Positions 22,303 to 30,723 of a stretch of 64,000 bases of DNA are shown in pieces. The translations under genes and the position numbers were made by a program. Under the pieces are notes generated by a model. The model was not told the DNA's origin. It saw only the letters and a list, made by a program, of their open reading frames with translations, and ran no database searches. Source of the DNA: Micromonospora qiuiae (GTDB lineage: Bacteria; Actinomycetota; Actinomycetes; Mycobacteriales; Micromonosporaceae); contig NZ_BOPC01000007.1 of the NCBI RefSeq assembly GCF_016863555.1, forward strand, positions 1 to 64,000, given 5' to 3'. Each line of letters starts with the position of its first letter. The first letter of the stretch is position 1.

Positions 22303-22846
22303 CCGTCGGATCCTCGCCCCGGTCCAGCGCGTCCCACGCGTCGACCGTGCCGCGCCCGCCGACCGGGCCACCCGCCGCCGGCCGGTTCGACGGCCGCTCG
22401 TAGCGGGCACCCATCGCCGGCCAGCGGTGGCCCCGCAGCGCGGTCAACAGCCCGCCGGCTGCGGCCAACAGCCCGCCGAGCAGGCAGATCGCCGGCCACT
22501 GCCAGTCGAACCCGCCACTGCGGTCGGCGACCAGCCCGTCACCGCCACCGGCCGCCAGCGCCAGGCCGAGCAGCGCGAGCAGCCCGCCCAACACCCGGCG
22601 CAGCCAGCCCCGGGTCGCCAACACCGCGCCCCCGCCGGCCAACCCGACCAGAGCCAGCGCCCACAGCCAAGGCAGCAACTGCCGCCCGGTCCGTCCCTCG
22701 GTCACCAACGGCATCGGATCCTGGCGGACGATCTCGCCCGTCTCCCAGGCGAGCGTCGCCGTCCAGGCGGCCAGGCCCGCCCCGGCCAGACAGAGCAGCA
22801 CGGCGTACGCCAACTCGCGCCGGCCCGCTGCGTTCCTCGCGCTCAC
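22295..22846 (-). CDS. Trp biosynthesis-associated membrane protein
   Basis: 183 residues of the TIGR02234 family, an actinobacterial membrane protein regularly found between trpE and trpC (called TrpM or Trp region protein). Four hydrophobic segments can be picked out (LAYAVLLCLAGAGLAAWTA, LLPWLWALALVGLAGGG, then VLGGLLALLGLALAA and WPAICLLGGLLAAAGGLL). Its role is not settled; influence on tryptophan or regulation has been proposed for Streptomyces. The start is a GTG inside the repeated GTGAGCGCGAGG sequence, so the N-terminal residues (VSARNAA) are encoded by the repeat at 22836-22966. Confidence 0.88.
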   Translation of the reverse strand: MSARNAAGRRELAYAVLLCLAGAGLAAWTATLAWETGEIVRQDPMPLVTEGRTGRQLLPWLWALALVGLAGGGAVLATRGWLRRVLGGLLALLGLALAAGGGDGLVADRSGGFDWQWPAICLLGGLLAAAGGLLTALRGHRWPAMGARYERPSNRPAAGGPVGGRGTVDAWDALDRGEDPTVS

Positions 22847-22966
22847 GGGATCCACCTTCGCTCGCGACTGCGAGGCTCGCAAACCCGGCTCACTCCTCGC
22901 GCTCACCGGCCCACCTTCGTTCGCGACTGCGAGGCTCGCAAACCCGGCTCACTCCTCGCGCTCACC
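22836..22966 (-). repeat. Tandem GTGAGCGCG junction element, trpE/trpM
   Basis: A unit of 59-60 bases is present twice, plus the shared end: CTCGCGCTCAC recurs at 22836, 22896 and 22955 (plus-strand reading), each followed by CACCTTCG(C/T)TCGCGACTGCG and GAGGCTCGCAAACCCGGCTC. On the minus strand each boundary reads GGTGAGCGCGAGG. The first boundary holds the TGA stop of trpE; the last holds the GTG start of trpM. A related single element is at 30661-30723. Confidence 0.8.
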
Positions 22967-24515
22967 GGGCCGGCCTGAGGGTTTCGGCGGCGGCGATGGC
23001 CGCCAGCACCGCGGCTGCCTTGTTCCGGGTCTCCTGATCCTCCGCGGCCGGGTCGGAGTCGGCCACCACACCCGCACCGGCCTGCACGTAGGCCCGTCCG
23101 TCGCGGATCAGCGCGGTACGGATCGCGATGGCCATGTCGAGGTCGCCGCCGAAGCCGAAGTAGCCGACCGTACCGCCGTAGAGGCCGCGGCGTACCGGCT
23201 CCAACTCCTCAATGATCTCCATGGCCCGTACCTTCGGCGCACCGGAGAGGGTGCCGGCGGGGAACGTCGCGGCGAGCGCGTCGAAGGCGGTGCGGTCCGC
23301 GCGGAGCGTGCCGACCACCGTCGAGACGATGTGCATGACGTGGCTGTACCGCTCGATGGTGGCGAACTCCGGTACCTCGACGCTGCCCGGCCGGCAGACC
23401 CGACCCAGGTCGTTGCGGCCCAGGTCGACCAGCATCACGTGCTCGGCCCGTTCCTTCGGGTCGGCCAGCAGTTCGGCGGCGAGCCGAGCGTCGGCCTCGG
23501 GCGTCGCGCCGCGCGGCCGGGTGCCGGCGATCGGGTGCAGCAGCGCCCGCCGCTCGCCGTCGGCCTCTCCGGTCACCTTCAGATGCGCCTCCGGCGACGA
23601 ACCGACGATGTCGAAACCGTCGAAGCGCAGCAGGTACATGTAGGGGCTGGGATTGGTGGTCCGCAGCACCCGGTAGACGTCCAACGGATCGGCGTCGGTG
23701 TCGCGTTCGAAGCGCTGGGCGAGCACGATCTGGAAGCACTCGCCGGCCCGGATCGCCTCCTTGGCCGCCTCGACCGCCTTCGGGTAGCCGCCGTCCGGAG
23801 TGCGGCTGCGCACCTTGCCGGCCGGCGAACGACGGACCGTGGCGACCATCGGCGGGATGGGCCGCGACAACGCGGTGGTCATCGCGTCGAGCCGGCCCAC
23901 CGCGTGGTGGTAGGCGGCGGCGACCAGCGCCTCGCGGCCCGGTTCCTCCGGCGGCGGCAGAATGGCGTTGGCGATCAGGATCGCCGAGCCGTCGAAGTGG
24001 TCCAGCACCACCAGGTCGGTGGCGAGCAGCATGCCCAGCTCGGGCAGGCGCAGGTCGTCCTCGGTGAGCGTGGGCAACCGCTCGAAGCGGCGGATCAGGT
24101 CGTAGCCGAGGTAACCGACCATGCCCCCGGTCAGCGGGGGCAGCCCGGCGTCCGGGTCGCCGGGCGGGCCGGCCAGCGCCGCCACCGTCTCCCGCAGCAC
24201 CCGGATCGGGTCGCCGGTGGTCGGCAGCCCGGCCGGCGGCGTACCGAGCCAGGCGGCGGCGCCGTCCCGCTCGATCAGGGTGGCGCTGCTGCGTACGCCG
24301 ACGAAGGAGTATCGGGACCAGGTCAGCCCCGACGAGCCAACGCCCTGCTCGGCCGACTCCAACAGGAAGGTCCCGGGGCCGCCGGCCAGCTTGCGGTAGA
24401 CGCCGACCGGGGTCTCCGCGTCGGCGAGCAGTCGCCGGGTCACCGGCACCACCCGCCAGCGGGCAGCGAGTTCGGTGAAAGCCGCCAGATCCGGGCTCAC
24501 CACGCCGTCGCTCAC
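22962..24515 (-). CDS. trpE: Anthranilate synthase component I
   Basis: 517 residues. Converts chorismate and ammonia to anthranilate, with the TrpG amidotransferase supplied from elsewhere (none in the window). The tryptophan feedback site LLES is present ([10 protein letters not shown], residues about 49-58). The catalytic core is complete: [40 protein letters not shown] and [23 protein letters not shown] start with CGGAG upstream. Ends in the GTGAGCGCG element. Chorismate route to Trp; feedback inhibition is therefore likely. Confidence 0.97.
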   Translation of the reverse strand: MSDGVVSPDLAAFTELAARWRVVPVTRRLLADAETPVGVYRKLAGGPGTFLLESAEQGVGSSGLTWSRYSFVGVRSSATLIERDGAAAWLGTPPAGLPTTGDPIRVLRETVAALAGPPGDPDAGLPPLTGGMVGYLGYDLIRRFERLPTLTEDDLRLPELGMLLATDLVVLDHFDGSAILIANAILPPPEEPGREALVAAAYHHAVGRLDAMTTALSRPIPPMVATVRRSPAGKVRSRTPDGGYPKAVEAAKEAIRAGECFQIVLAQRFERDTDADPLDVYRVLRTTNPSPYMYLLRFDGFDIVGSSPEAHLKVTGEADGERRALLHPIAGTRPRGATPEADARLAAELLADPKERAEHVMLVDLGRNDLGRVCRPGSVEVPEFATIERYSHVMHIVSTVVGTLRADRTAFDALAATFPAGTLSGAPKVRAMEIIEELEPVRRGLYGGTVGYFGFGGDLDMAIAIRTALIRDGRAYVQAGAGVVADSDPAAEDQETRNKAAAVLAAIAAAETLRPAR

Positions 24516-24561
24516 GCCGACACTCCGCTCTGCTCCCTGCCGCCGCGCACGGTTCGCTCGC

Positions 24562-24996
24562 TCACGACGTCACCTCCCCGGAGGAGGTCACCGGGAGTTG
24601 GGTGAAGAAGCAGCTGCGGTGCCCGGTGTGGCAGGCGGCACCGACCTGGTCGACGCTGACCAGCACGGCGTCGCCGTCGCAGTCGAGCGCCACCGAGCGG
24701 ACGTACTGGTGGTGACCGGAGGTGGCGCCCTTCACCCAGTACTCGCGCCGGCTGCGCGACCAGTAGGTGGCCCGCCCGGTGGTCAGGGTGCGGTGCAGGG
24801 CCTCGTCGTCCATCCATGCCACCATCAGCACCTCGCCGCTGTCGTGCTGACGGACCACGGCGGCCACCAGACCGTCGGGGGTGCGCCGCAGCCGGGCGGC
24901 GATCGCCGGATCGAGCCGGGACGGCCGGTCACCGCCGTCGGTCGGCTCCGGCGCTTCGAGGTGGGCGCCGGTCACCGGCGCGTCAGGTACGGACAC
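24562..24996 (-). CDS. hisI: Phosphoribosyl-AMP cyclohydrolase
   Basis: Third step of histidine synthesis. The domain is complete (about 115 residues): [20 protein letters not shown], then [12 protein letters not shown], the metal-binding [15 protein letters not shown] and the CHTGHRSCF cysteine pair. Proposed start GTG at 24996 ([10 protein letters not shown]), because GACAAT lies 8 bases upstream, a good -10 for a leaderless message. However, the same frame runs on upstream without a stop through a nucleotidyltransferase-like domain (next entry), so a fused product is also possible. HisE and HisG are not in the window. Confidence 0.85.
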   Translation of the reverse strand: MSVPDAPVTGAHLEAPEPTDGGDRPSRLDPAIAARLRRTPDGLVAAVVRQHDSGEVLMVAWMDDEALHRTLTTGRATYWSRSRREYWVKGATSGHHQYVRSVALDCDGDAVLVSVDQVGAACHTGHRSCFFTQLPVTSSGEVTS

Positions 24997-25863
24997 AGTG
25001 AGCCATTGTCCCGCACGGGGAGCGGGCACCCCAGCGGGCTCCCGGCTGGCGGACGGCGGCGCGCCGACCGGCTGGGCCAACTGCGTTACGTAGCGGTCCA
25101 GGCGGCCGTCGAGAAGGGCATCGGCGAAATCCGGGCCGGCCGCCTCGGCCACCTCGGCGACGTACGGGCGGATCAACGGGATGGTGCCGGTCACCAGCCG
25201 GGCCGCCGCCGCCCACAGCTCGCCGATCGGGCCGGGCCGGATCCCGAGGCAGCGCAACATGTCCTCGCGGTAGCCGGCCGGCGCGACCGGCAGGTCGAGC
25301 GCGGCGGCGAACGCCGACCGGCGGGACACCACCCGGACCGACGGGTTCGCCAGCCGCAGCACCGACGGGCAGAGCCGGGCCAGGTCGGCGGCGGCCAGTC
25401 GGAGCCCCAGCGAGTCGTCGGCGTCGCGGGCCGAGGCCACCTTGCCGAGGGTGGCGATCAGCTCCTCCAGCCGTGGCTCGTCCGCCGGCTGGCAGAGCAC
25501 CGGCAGGTCGATCCGGTCACGCCAGTACGGATCCGCCCAGAGCAGGCGGGCGGGCGCCGCCACGGGCAGCCCGAACGCCCAGTCGGCCGGCTCGCCCAGC
25601 CGGATCACCCAGGAGCGGACGTCCCGGGCGGCCACCGAGACGTGGGTCAGCCGGCCGCAGTGCTCCGCGAGGTAGGCCCGGCGGGCCGCGTACGGTGCCC
25701 CGCCGACCAGCACGTCGACGTCGACATCGCTGTGTGCGGTGGCGGCCCGGCGGGCGTGGCTACCCCGCAGGAGGATGCCCACCACAGGTCGGTCGGCGGT
25801 CATGCGCAGCCGCGCGGCCCAGTCGTCGAGAAACCCGCTTTCCGGTGACCGAGCGTGATCCAC
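24562..25863 (-). CDS. Nucleotidyltransferase-fold protein in frame with HisI
   Basis: One open frame of 433 residues from the GTG at 25863 (or 460 from an ATG at 25944) to the HisI stop. Residues about 25-55 carry the nucleotidyltransferase signature [10 protein letters not shown]...[10 protein letters not shown] (GS then DxDxD), as in MNT/KNT-like enzymes. A helical region to about residue 260 follows, then a 30-residue Pro/Ala linker, then HisI. The start at 25863 is favoured by a promoter: TTGCAC, 17 bases, CACGAT, 6 bases, GTG. Either the upstream gene has lost its stop and is fused, or HisI is also made alone from its own start at 24996. Substrate of the transferase unknown. Confidence 0.6.
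   Translation of the reverse strand: MDHARSPESGFLDDWAARLRMTADRPVVGILLRGSHARRAATAHSDVDVDVLVGGAPYAARRAYLAEHCGRLTHVSVAARDVRSWVIRLGEPADWAFGLPVAAPARLLWADPYWRDRIDLPVLCQPADEPRLEELIATLGKVASARDADDSLGLRLAAADLARLCPSVLRLANPSVRVVSRRSAFAAALDLPVAPAGYREDMLRCLGIRPGPIGELWAAAARLVTGTIPLIRPYVAEVAEAAGPDFADALLDGRLDRYVTQLAQPVGAPPSASREPAGVPAPRAGQWLTVSVPDAPVTGAHLEAPEPTDGGDRPSRLDPAIAARLRRTPDGLVAAVVRQHDSGEVLMVAWMDDEALHRTLTTGRATYWSRSRREYWVKGATSGHHQYVRSVALDCDGDAVLVSVDQVGAACHTGHRSCFFTQLPVTSSGEVTS
25005..25010 (-). promoter_or_regulatory. Likely -10 box for a leaderless hisI transcript
   Basis: GACAAT on the minus strand, 8 bases before the GTG at 24996. No clear -35 is seen upstream, where a GC-rich stretch (CCCCGTGCGGG) can form a small stem. 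Confidence 0.4.
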
Positions 25864-25869
25864 CGCGCC

Positions 25870-25898
25870 ATCGTGCCGTACGTCCGTTCGGGGTGCAA
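25870..25898 (-). promoter_or_regulatory. Promoter of the nucleotidyltransferase-HisI frame
   Basis: TTGCAC (25893-25898), a 17-base spacer and CACGAT (25870-25875), with the GTG start 6 bases further on, implying a leaderless message. Confidence 0.5.
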
Positions 25899-26008
25899 TG
25901 ACCGGTGACGGACCTGGTGTCCGGTCTGAAGGGCCGTTGCCCATGATATAAGGATGTGACCCTCAGTGACGATTTCTCCGGAGCCCGCCGGGTGGCCCTT
26001 CGGCGTTG

Positions 26009-26404
26009 TCAGTCCCGCCCATCACCCAGCTCAGCTCGGCGATAGGCGTCGATCTTGAAGTCGAGCACCTTGAGGTCCTCCGTCAGCTCCGCCATCCGCC
26101 GCAGCACCCGAGCCCGGTGCTCCTCGAACAACGCCCGCCGCTCGCCGAGGGTGCCGTCGCCCTGCCGGGCCAGCTCGACGTAGCGGCGCATGTCGCGTAC
26201 CGACATTCCGGTGCGGCGCAGCCGGGTGAGCAGCAGCAGCCAGTCCACGTCCTGCTGGGTGTAGCGGCGGCGTCCGGCAGAGTCGCGGGCGGGCGGGGCA
26301 ACCAGCCCCTCCTGCTCGTACCAGCGCAAGGTGTAGGTGCTCAGGCCGACCTGTTCGGCTGCCTCGCTGACCGCGAAGGTCCTCTCCCGCGTACGGATGT
26401 CCAT
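26009..26404 (-). CDS. MerR-family transcriptional regulator
   Basis: 131 residues from the ATG at 26404. Winged helix-turn-helix with the MerR pattern FAVSEAAEQVGLSTYTLRWY, EQEGLV, and RRRYTQQDVDWLLLLTRLR (residues about 7-75), then a dimerisation helix (RALFEEHRARVLRRMAELTE) without an obvious metal-binding Cys set, so a small organic or redox signal is more likely than a metal. The same frame extends upstream to 26566, but that part is translated repeat (element copy B) and is not credible. It is divergent from the ABC transporter operon at 26610. Confidence 0.88.
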   Translation of the reverse strand: MDIRTRERTFAVSEAAEQVGLSTYTLRWYEQEGLVAPPARDSAGRRRYTQQDVDWLLLLTRLRRTGMSVRDMRRYVELARQGDGTLGERRALFEEHRARVLRRMAELTEDLKVLDFKIDAYRRAELGDGRD

Positions 26405-26495
26405 CCATCCAGGGTCACAGTAGGCGTCAAGCCCGTCGATGGCGTGTCGATGGCCGGTGGACGGTCCGCGCGCGGCGCCGGGCGCTGCCTCCGAA

Positions 26496-26553
26496 GTGTT
26501 AGGAGGGGGCCCTTTTACCTCACCAGGCGTTAAAAAGGGCCCCTTCCTTTCAC
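26496..26553 (-). repeat. Dispersed GGGCCC element, copy B
   Basis: 58 bases, starting GTGTTAGGAGG and ending CCTTTCAC on the plus strand, with AGGCGTTAA in the middle. It lies in the divergent space between merR and the ABC operon. It shares the flank CCGAAGTGTTA with copy C. Confidence 0.8.
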
Positions 26554-26558
26554 GTCGG

Positions 26559-26596
26559 GATTTCATCTAGTGTTGATTTCATCGGTAGTTGAAATC
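26559..26596 (+). promoter_or_regulatory. Operator candidate ahead of the ABC-TetR operon
   Basis: GATTTCATC occurs at 26559-26567 and 26575-26583, and the inverted TGAAATC at 26590-26596. The last two form a 22-base palindrome (7-base arms, 8-base spacer). It stands 14 bases before the ATG of the ATPase gene, over its ribosome site region, and fits a dimeric regulator such as the TetR protein encoded by the third gene. Confidence 0.5.
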
Positions 26597-26609
26597 TTGG
26601 AGGTGGGCG

Positions 26610-27356
26610 ATGGAAGACGCCATCGTCGTCCGCGGCCTGGTGGTGGACCGGGGCGGCCGGCGGGTACTGGACGGGATCGACGCCACGGTGCCCCGCGGCT
26701 CGGTCACCGGGCTGCTGGGGCCCAGCGGAAGCGGCAAGACGACGCTGATGCGCGCGATCGTCGGGGTCCAGGTGATCACCGGTGGCACGGTCACCGTGCT
26801 GGGTGCACCGGCCGGCTCGGCGCAGCTGCGGCACCGGGTGGGTTACCTGACCCAGGCGCCGAGCGTCTACGCCGACCTGACCGTACGGGAGAACGTGCGC
26901 TACTTTGCCGCCCTGCAGGGCCGTGGCCGGGCCGAGGCGGACCGGGCGATGACCGACGTCGGGCTGGCGTCGGCGGCCGGGCAGCTGGTCGGCACGCTCT
27001 CCGGCGGGCAGCGCAGCCGCGCGTCGCTGGCCTGCGCCCTGGTCGGCGAGCCGGAGCTGATCGTGCTCGACGAGCCCACCGTCGGCCAGGACCCGGTTCT
27101 GCGGGCCGACCTCTGGGCCCGGTTCCACGAGCTGGCCAACGCCGGCACAGCCCTGCTGGTGTCGAGTCACGTGATGGACGAGGCGGCCCGCTGCGACCGG
27201 CTGCTTCTCATCCGCGAGGGTCGGCTGATCGCCGACGACACCCCGGCGGCGGTTCGCGCCGCCGCCGGAGTCGACGATCTCGACGAGGCGTTCCTACGGC
27301 TGATCAGAGCGGGCGAGGCCGGCGGTCCGGCCGGCTCGGCAGCAGGGGAGGCATGA
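26610..27356 (+). CDS. ABC transporter ATP-binding protein
   Basis: 248 residues; ATG with GGAGGTGGG upstream. Complete nucleotide-binding domain: Walker A GPSGSGKTT (about 38-46), Q-loop in YLTQAPSVYADLTV, signature LSGGQRSRASLACALV, Walker B LIVLDEPTVGQDP and H-loop SSHVMDE. Resembles the drug/antibiotic exporters of the ABC-2 class (DrrA-like). Forms a transporter with the next gene, overlapped by 4 bases (ATGA). The operon also encodes a TetR regulator, which suggests export induced by a toxic compound. Confidence 0.92.
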   Translation: MEDAIVVRGLVVDRGGRRVLDGIDATVPRGSVTGLLGPSGSGKTTLMRAIVGVQVITGGTVTVLGAPAGSAQLRHRVGYLTQAPSVYADLTVRENVRYFAALQGRGRAEADRAMTDVGLASAAGQLVGTLSGGQRSRASLACALVGEPELIVLDEPTVGQDPVLRADLWARFHELANAGTALLVSSHVMDEAARCDRLLLIREGRLIADDTPAAVRAAAGVDDLDEAFLRLIRAGEAGGPAGSAAGEA

Positions 27357-28111
27357 TGAACCCGCGTATTCTCGCCGTCACCGTCGCTCGGATCCTGCGC
27401 CAGCTCCGGCACGATCGACGCACGATCGCCCTGCTGGTGGCCGTGCCCACCGTGCTGCTCACCCTGGTCTACTACATGTACGTCGACCAGCCCGCCGCGC
27501 CCGGCCAGCCGTCCGCGTTCGACCGGATCGCGCTGGTGATGCTCGGCTTCTTCCCGTTCATCGTCATGTTCCTGGTGACCAGCATCGCCATGCTCCGCGA
27601 GCGGACCACCGGCACGCTGGAACGGCTGCTCACCACCCCGCTGGCCAAGACCGACCTGCTCTTCGGCTACGGCATCGCCTTCGGTCTGGCCGGCGCCGTA
27701 CAGGCCACGATCGCCGCCGCCGTGGCGTACTGGGTGTTCGGCATGCACACGGCGGGCAGCAGCGGCCTGGTGATCATGATCGCGGCGTTGAACGCGGTGC
27801 TCGCCGTCGCGCTCGGGCTGCTCTGCAGCGCCTTCGCCCGCACCGAGTTCCAGGCCGTACAGTTCATGCCGGTCGTGGTCGCGCCGCAACTGCTGCTCTG
27901 CGGGCTCTTCGTGCCGCGCGACCAGATGGCCGGCTGGTTGCAGGCGATCAGCGACGCGCTGCCCCTGACGTACGCCGTCGAGGCGCTGCAGGAGGTCGGC
28001 GCCCACGCCGAACCGACCGGGACGATGTGGCGCGACGTGGGCATCGTCGCCGGCGCGGCGGTGCTGGCGCTGGTCCTCGCCGCCGCGACCCTGCGCCGGC
28101 GCAGCGGCTGA
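27353..28111 (+). CDS. ABC-2 type transporter permease
   Basis: 252 residues with six hydrophobic segments (first at about 20-40, TIALLVAVPTVLLTLVYYMY). The PF12698/PF01061-type motif SIAMLRERTTGTLERLLTTP and the late PLTYAVEALQ segment are typical of DrrB-like permeases. AGGGGAGG ribosome site; coupled to the ATPase. Substrate unknown. Confidence 0.9.
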   Translation: MMNPRILAVTVARILRQLRHDRRTIALLVAVPTVLLTLVYYMYVDQPAAPGQPSAFDRIALVMLGFFPFIVMFLVTSIAMLRERTTGTLERLLTTPLAKTDLLFGYGIAFGLAGAVQATIAAAVAYWVFGMHTAGSSGLVIMIAALNAVLAVALGLLCSAFARTEFQAVQFMPVVVAPQLLLCGLFVPRDQMAGWLQAISDALPLTYAVEALQEVGAHAEPTGTMWRDVGIVAGAAVLALVLAAATLRRRSG

Positions 28112-28167
28112 CCGCCGGTCCGGGCCCGGCTGCCGGCCGCGCCCGGGAGAGAGATTGAGGAGGACGA

Positions 28168-28785
28168 TTGGCACGGCGGACCGGACGGCGACCCGGAAAC
28201 CCGGGTACCCGGGAGGCGATCCTCGAGGCGGCCCGGAGCATCTTCGCGGAGCGTGGCTTCGACGCCAGCACCATCCGGGCGATCGCCGCCGCCGCCGGGG
28301 TGGACCCGGCGCTGGTGCACCACTACTTCGGCAACAAGGACCAGCTTTTCCTGACCGCCATGCAGGCGCCGGTCGACCCTCGGGAACTGCTGCCGAAGGT
28401 GCTCACCGGCGACCCGGAGGGCATCGGCGAGCGGCTGGTGCGGATGTTCCTCGCGGTCTGGGACTCACCGGCCGGCACCGCCGGGGTGGCCCTGCTGCGC
28501 TCCGCGGTCAGCAACGAGTGGACCGCCCGGCTGCTGCGCGAGTTCGTGGTCACCCAGGTGCTGCGCCGGGTCCTCGAAAACCTCGACGTCGATCCGGCGG
28601 AGTTGCCCCTGCGCGGATCCCTGGTGGCCAGCCAGCTGATCGGCCTGGCGATGATGCGGTACGTCGTCCGCCTGGACCCGATCGCCACCGCCGCCCCGGA
28701 GGCCCTGGTCACCGCAGTCGCCCCCACGATCCAGCGCTACCTCACCGCCCCGCTGCCCGACCAACCCGCCAGCTCTGCCGGTTGA
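28168..28785 (+). CDS. TetR-family transcriptional regulator
   Basis: 205 residues starting at TTG with GAGGAGG 4 bases upstream. Helix-turn-helix at about 16-62 (TREAILEAARSIFAERGFDA, then IRAIAAAAGVDPALVHHYFG and NKDQLF), followed by a helical ligand domain of the PF17920/TetR_C type (AVSNEWTARLLREFVV). It closes the ABC operon and most likely represses it, with the palindrome at 26575-26596 as candidate site. Confidence 0.92.
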   Translation: MARRTGRRPGNPGTREAILEAARSIFAERGFDASTIRAIAAAAGVDPALVHHYFGNKDQLFLTAMQAPVDPRELLPKVLTGDPEGIGERLVRMFLAVWDSPAGTAGVALLRSAVSNEWTARLLREFVVTQVLRRVLENLDVDPAELPLRGSLVASQLIGLAMMRYVVRLDPIATAAPEALVTAVAPTIQRYLTAPLPDQPASSAG

Positions 28786-28813
28786 TCAGGTGGTTCGGGC
28801 GTGCGCTGCCGAA

Positions 28814-28871
28814 GTGTTAAAAGGGGCCCCCTCTACTACGCGAGGCGTTAAGAGGGGGCCCTTCCTTGCAC
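28814..28871 (-). repeat. Dispersed GGGCCC element, copy C
   Basis: 58 bases between the convergent ends of the TetR gene (28785) and the ABC exporter (28874). On the minus strand it begins GTGCAAGGAAGG, 2 bases after the TGA of the exporter gene. Its two GGGCCC cores can pair, so it may terminate both genes. Confidence 0.8.
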
Positions 28872-28873
28872 GG

Positions 28874-30664
28874 TCAGCGGGTTTGTTCGAGCCAGGAGGC
28901 GTAGAGGAGGGCGTAGACGGAGTCCGGGTCGCGAATCAGCTCGTCGTGCGGGCCGCGCTGCACGATCCGGCCCCGGTCCACCACGATCACCTCGTCGGCG
29001 CTCTGGGCGGTGGAGAGCCGGTGCGCGATGGCGAGGGTGGTACGTCCCCGGGTCACCGCGTCCAAAGTCCGCTGCAGCCGTACCTCGGTGGCGGGGTCGA
29101 CGGCACTGGTCGCCTCGTCCAGCACCAGCAGGTCCGGATCGGCCACGTACGCCCGGGCCAGCGCGACCAGTTGCCGCTCCCCCACGCTCAACGCCTCGCC
29201 ACGCTCCCCCACCCCGGTGGCCAGCCCGGCCGGCAGCCCGTCCAACCAGTCCGCCAGACCCAGCTCGGTGAAGGCGGCGGCGAGCTGCTCATCGGTCAGC
29301 TCCGGACGGGCGAAGCGGACATTGTCCGCGACGCTGGCGTCGAACAAAAAGCCGTCCTGCGGCACCATCACCACGCGGGAGCGCAGCGAGTCGAAGCGAA
29401 CCTCGGTCAGCGGCACCCCGGAGAGCAGCACCGCGCCGGCCGTCGGATCCATCAGCCGGGTGAGCAGCTTGGCGAAGGTGGTCTTGCCGCTGCCGGTCTC
29501 ACCGACCACCGCCACCCGGCTCTTCGCCGGGATCTCCAGGCTGACGTCGTGCAGCACCGTTGGGCCGCCCGGGTAGGCGAAGCTCACGCCGGTGAAGCGG
29601 ATGTCGAGCGGGCCGGCGGGCAACTCGCGCCCCCGCTCGCCCGGGTCGGCCACGTCCGGAGCCACGTCCAGCACGTCCAGCACCCGGCGCCAGCCGGCGA
29701 TGGCGTTCTGCGCCTCGTTGAGCACCTCGGTGGCGATCTGCACCGGCTGGATGAAGAGCGTCACCAGGAACAGGAACGCGGTGACCTCGCCGATGGTCAA
29801 CGTCCGGTCGGCGCCCAGGAACACCCCCAGCACCACCACACCGGCCAGCGCCAACCCGGCGGCCAGTTCGCCGACGGAACTGCCCATGATGCTGATCCGG
29901 ATCGCCTTCTGCTGGGCCCGCCGCTGGCTGTCGATCGCCTCGTCGAGACGCCGCGCGGTGCGGCCGGCGACCGCGTACGCCCGGATCACCGGCGCCCCGA
30001 CCACGCTCTCCCCGACCGCCGCCAACAACGCGCCGGTGCGCTGCCGAACCACCCCGTACGCGGCGGCGAGCCGGCGCTGGAGCAGCCGGATCACGAACAC
30101 CGCCGGCCCGAAGGCTGCGTAGACCACCAGCGTCAGCTGCCAGGAGTACGCCAGCATCACCGTGGTGGTGACCACCAACTGCCCGAGGTTGACCAGCAGG
30201 ATCACCCCGCCCCACTGGAGGAACTGGGTGATCTGGTCGACGTCGCTGGTGACCCGGGAGACCAGCGAGCCGCGCCGCTCGGACTGCTGATGCAGCATGG
30301 ACAGGTCGTGCACGTGCCGGAAGGCACGGATGCGTACCCCGGCCAGCGCGGTCTCGCTGACCGTGAACAGCCGGCGCATCATCAGGTAGCCGCAGGCGGT
30401 GGTCACCACCAGCACACCGACGGTGATCGCCACGACGGTGAACAGCGCCTCGAAGTCGAGCCCGTTGACGATGCCGCGGTCGATGCCCTGCTGCACCGCG
30501 ACCGGCACGGCCACCCGGCCGACCATGTAGACCAGCGCCAGGCCGATCGTGCCGACCAGCCCGATCCGCAGCTCCGGGGAGAGCGCCAGCCCCCGACGCA
30601 GCGTCATCCAGGTCGACTCGGCCTGCTCCGGGCCCGGTTTCGTCTCCTCCGCGATCGCGCTCAC
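28874..30664 (-). CDS. ABC exporter, half-transporter with consensus ATPase site
   Basis: 596 residues: six membrane segments (about 40-320) then the ATPase domain. Walker A GETGSGKTT, Walker B LLVLDEATSAVD with catalytic Glu and H-loop IAHRLST are intact, but the signature is LSVGE instead of LSGGQ. This is the usual division in heterodimeric exporters such as TM287/288: this subunit supplies the working Walker B and His, and takes the good signature from its partner at 30720-32612. GTG start (30664) lies in the GTGAGCGCG element. Likely exports lipids, peptides or drugs; substrate unknown. Confidence 0.92.
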   Translation of the reverse strand: MSAIAEETKPGPEQAESTWMTLRRGLALSPELRIGLVGTIGLALVYMVGRVAVPVAVQQGIDRGIVNGLDFEALFTVVAITVGVLVVTTACGYLMMRRLFTVSETALAGVRIRAFRHVHDLSMLHQQSERRGSLVSRVTSDVDQITQFLQWGGVILLVNLGQLVVTTTVMLAYSWQLTLVVYAAFGPAVFVIRLLQRRLAAAYGVVRQRTGALLAAVGESVVGAPVIRAYAVAGRTARRLDEAIDSQRRAQQKAIRISIMGSSVGELAAGLALAGVVVLGVFLGADRTLTIGEVTAFLFLVTLFIQPVQIATEVLNEAQNAIAGWRRVLDVLDVAPDVADPGERGRELPAGPLDIRFTGVSFAYPGGPTVLHDVSLEIPAKSRVAVVGETGSGKTTFAKLLTRLMDPTAGAVLLSGVPLTEVRFDSLRSRVVMVPQDGFLFDASVADNVRFARPELTDEQLAAAFTELGLADWLDGLPAGLATGVGERGEALSVGERQLVALARAYVADPDLLVLDEATSAVDPATEVRLQRTLDAVTRGRTTLAIAHRLSTAQSADEVIVVDRGRIVQRGPHDELIRDPDSVYALLYASWLEQTR

Positions 30665-30723
30665 CGGGCCCGCCTTTCGTTCGCGACTGCGGTACTCCGC
30701 TGCGCTGCGTTCCTCGCGCTCAC
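30661..30723 (-). repeat. GTGAGCGCG junction element between two ABC genes
   Basis: 63 bases bounded by GGTGAGCGCG on both sides (minus strand). The first boundary contains the TGA stop of the upstream exporter gene, the second the GTG start of the downstream one. Inside is CGCAGTCGCGAACGAAAGGC, matching the trpE/trpM element (22836-22966) in its CGCAGTCGCGAACGAA part. Confidence 0.75.

Noticed and set aside
22836-22966. Insertion sequence or MITE with terminal inverted repeats
   Set aside because: Bounded by direct, not inverted, repeats and carries no transposase; treated as a junction element instead.
26405-26566. N-terminal extension of MerR
   Set aside because: These codons translate the dispersed element copy B (RKGPFLTPGEVKGPP); the MerR fold starts at the ATG at 26404.
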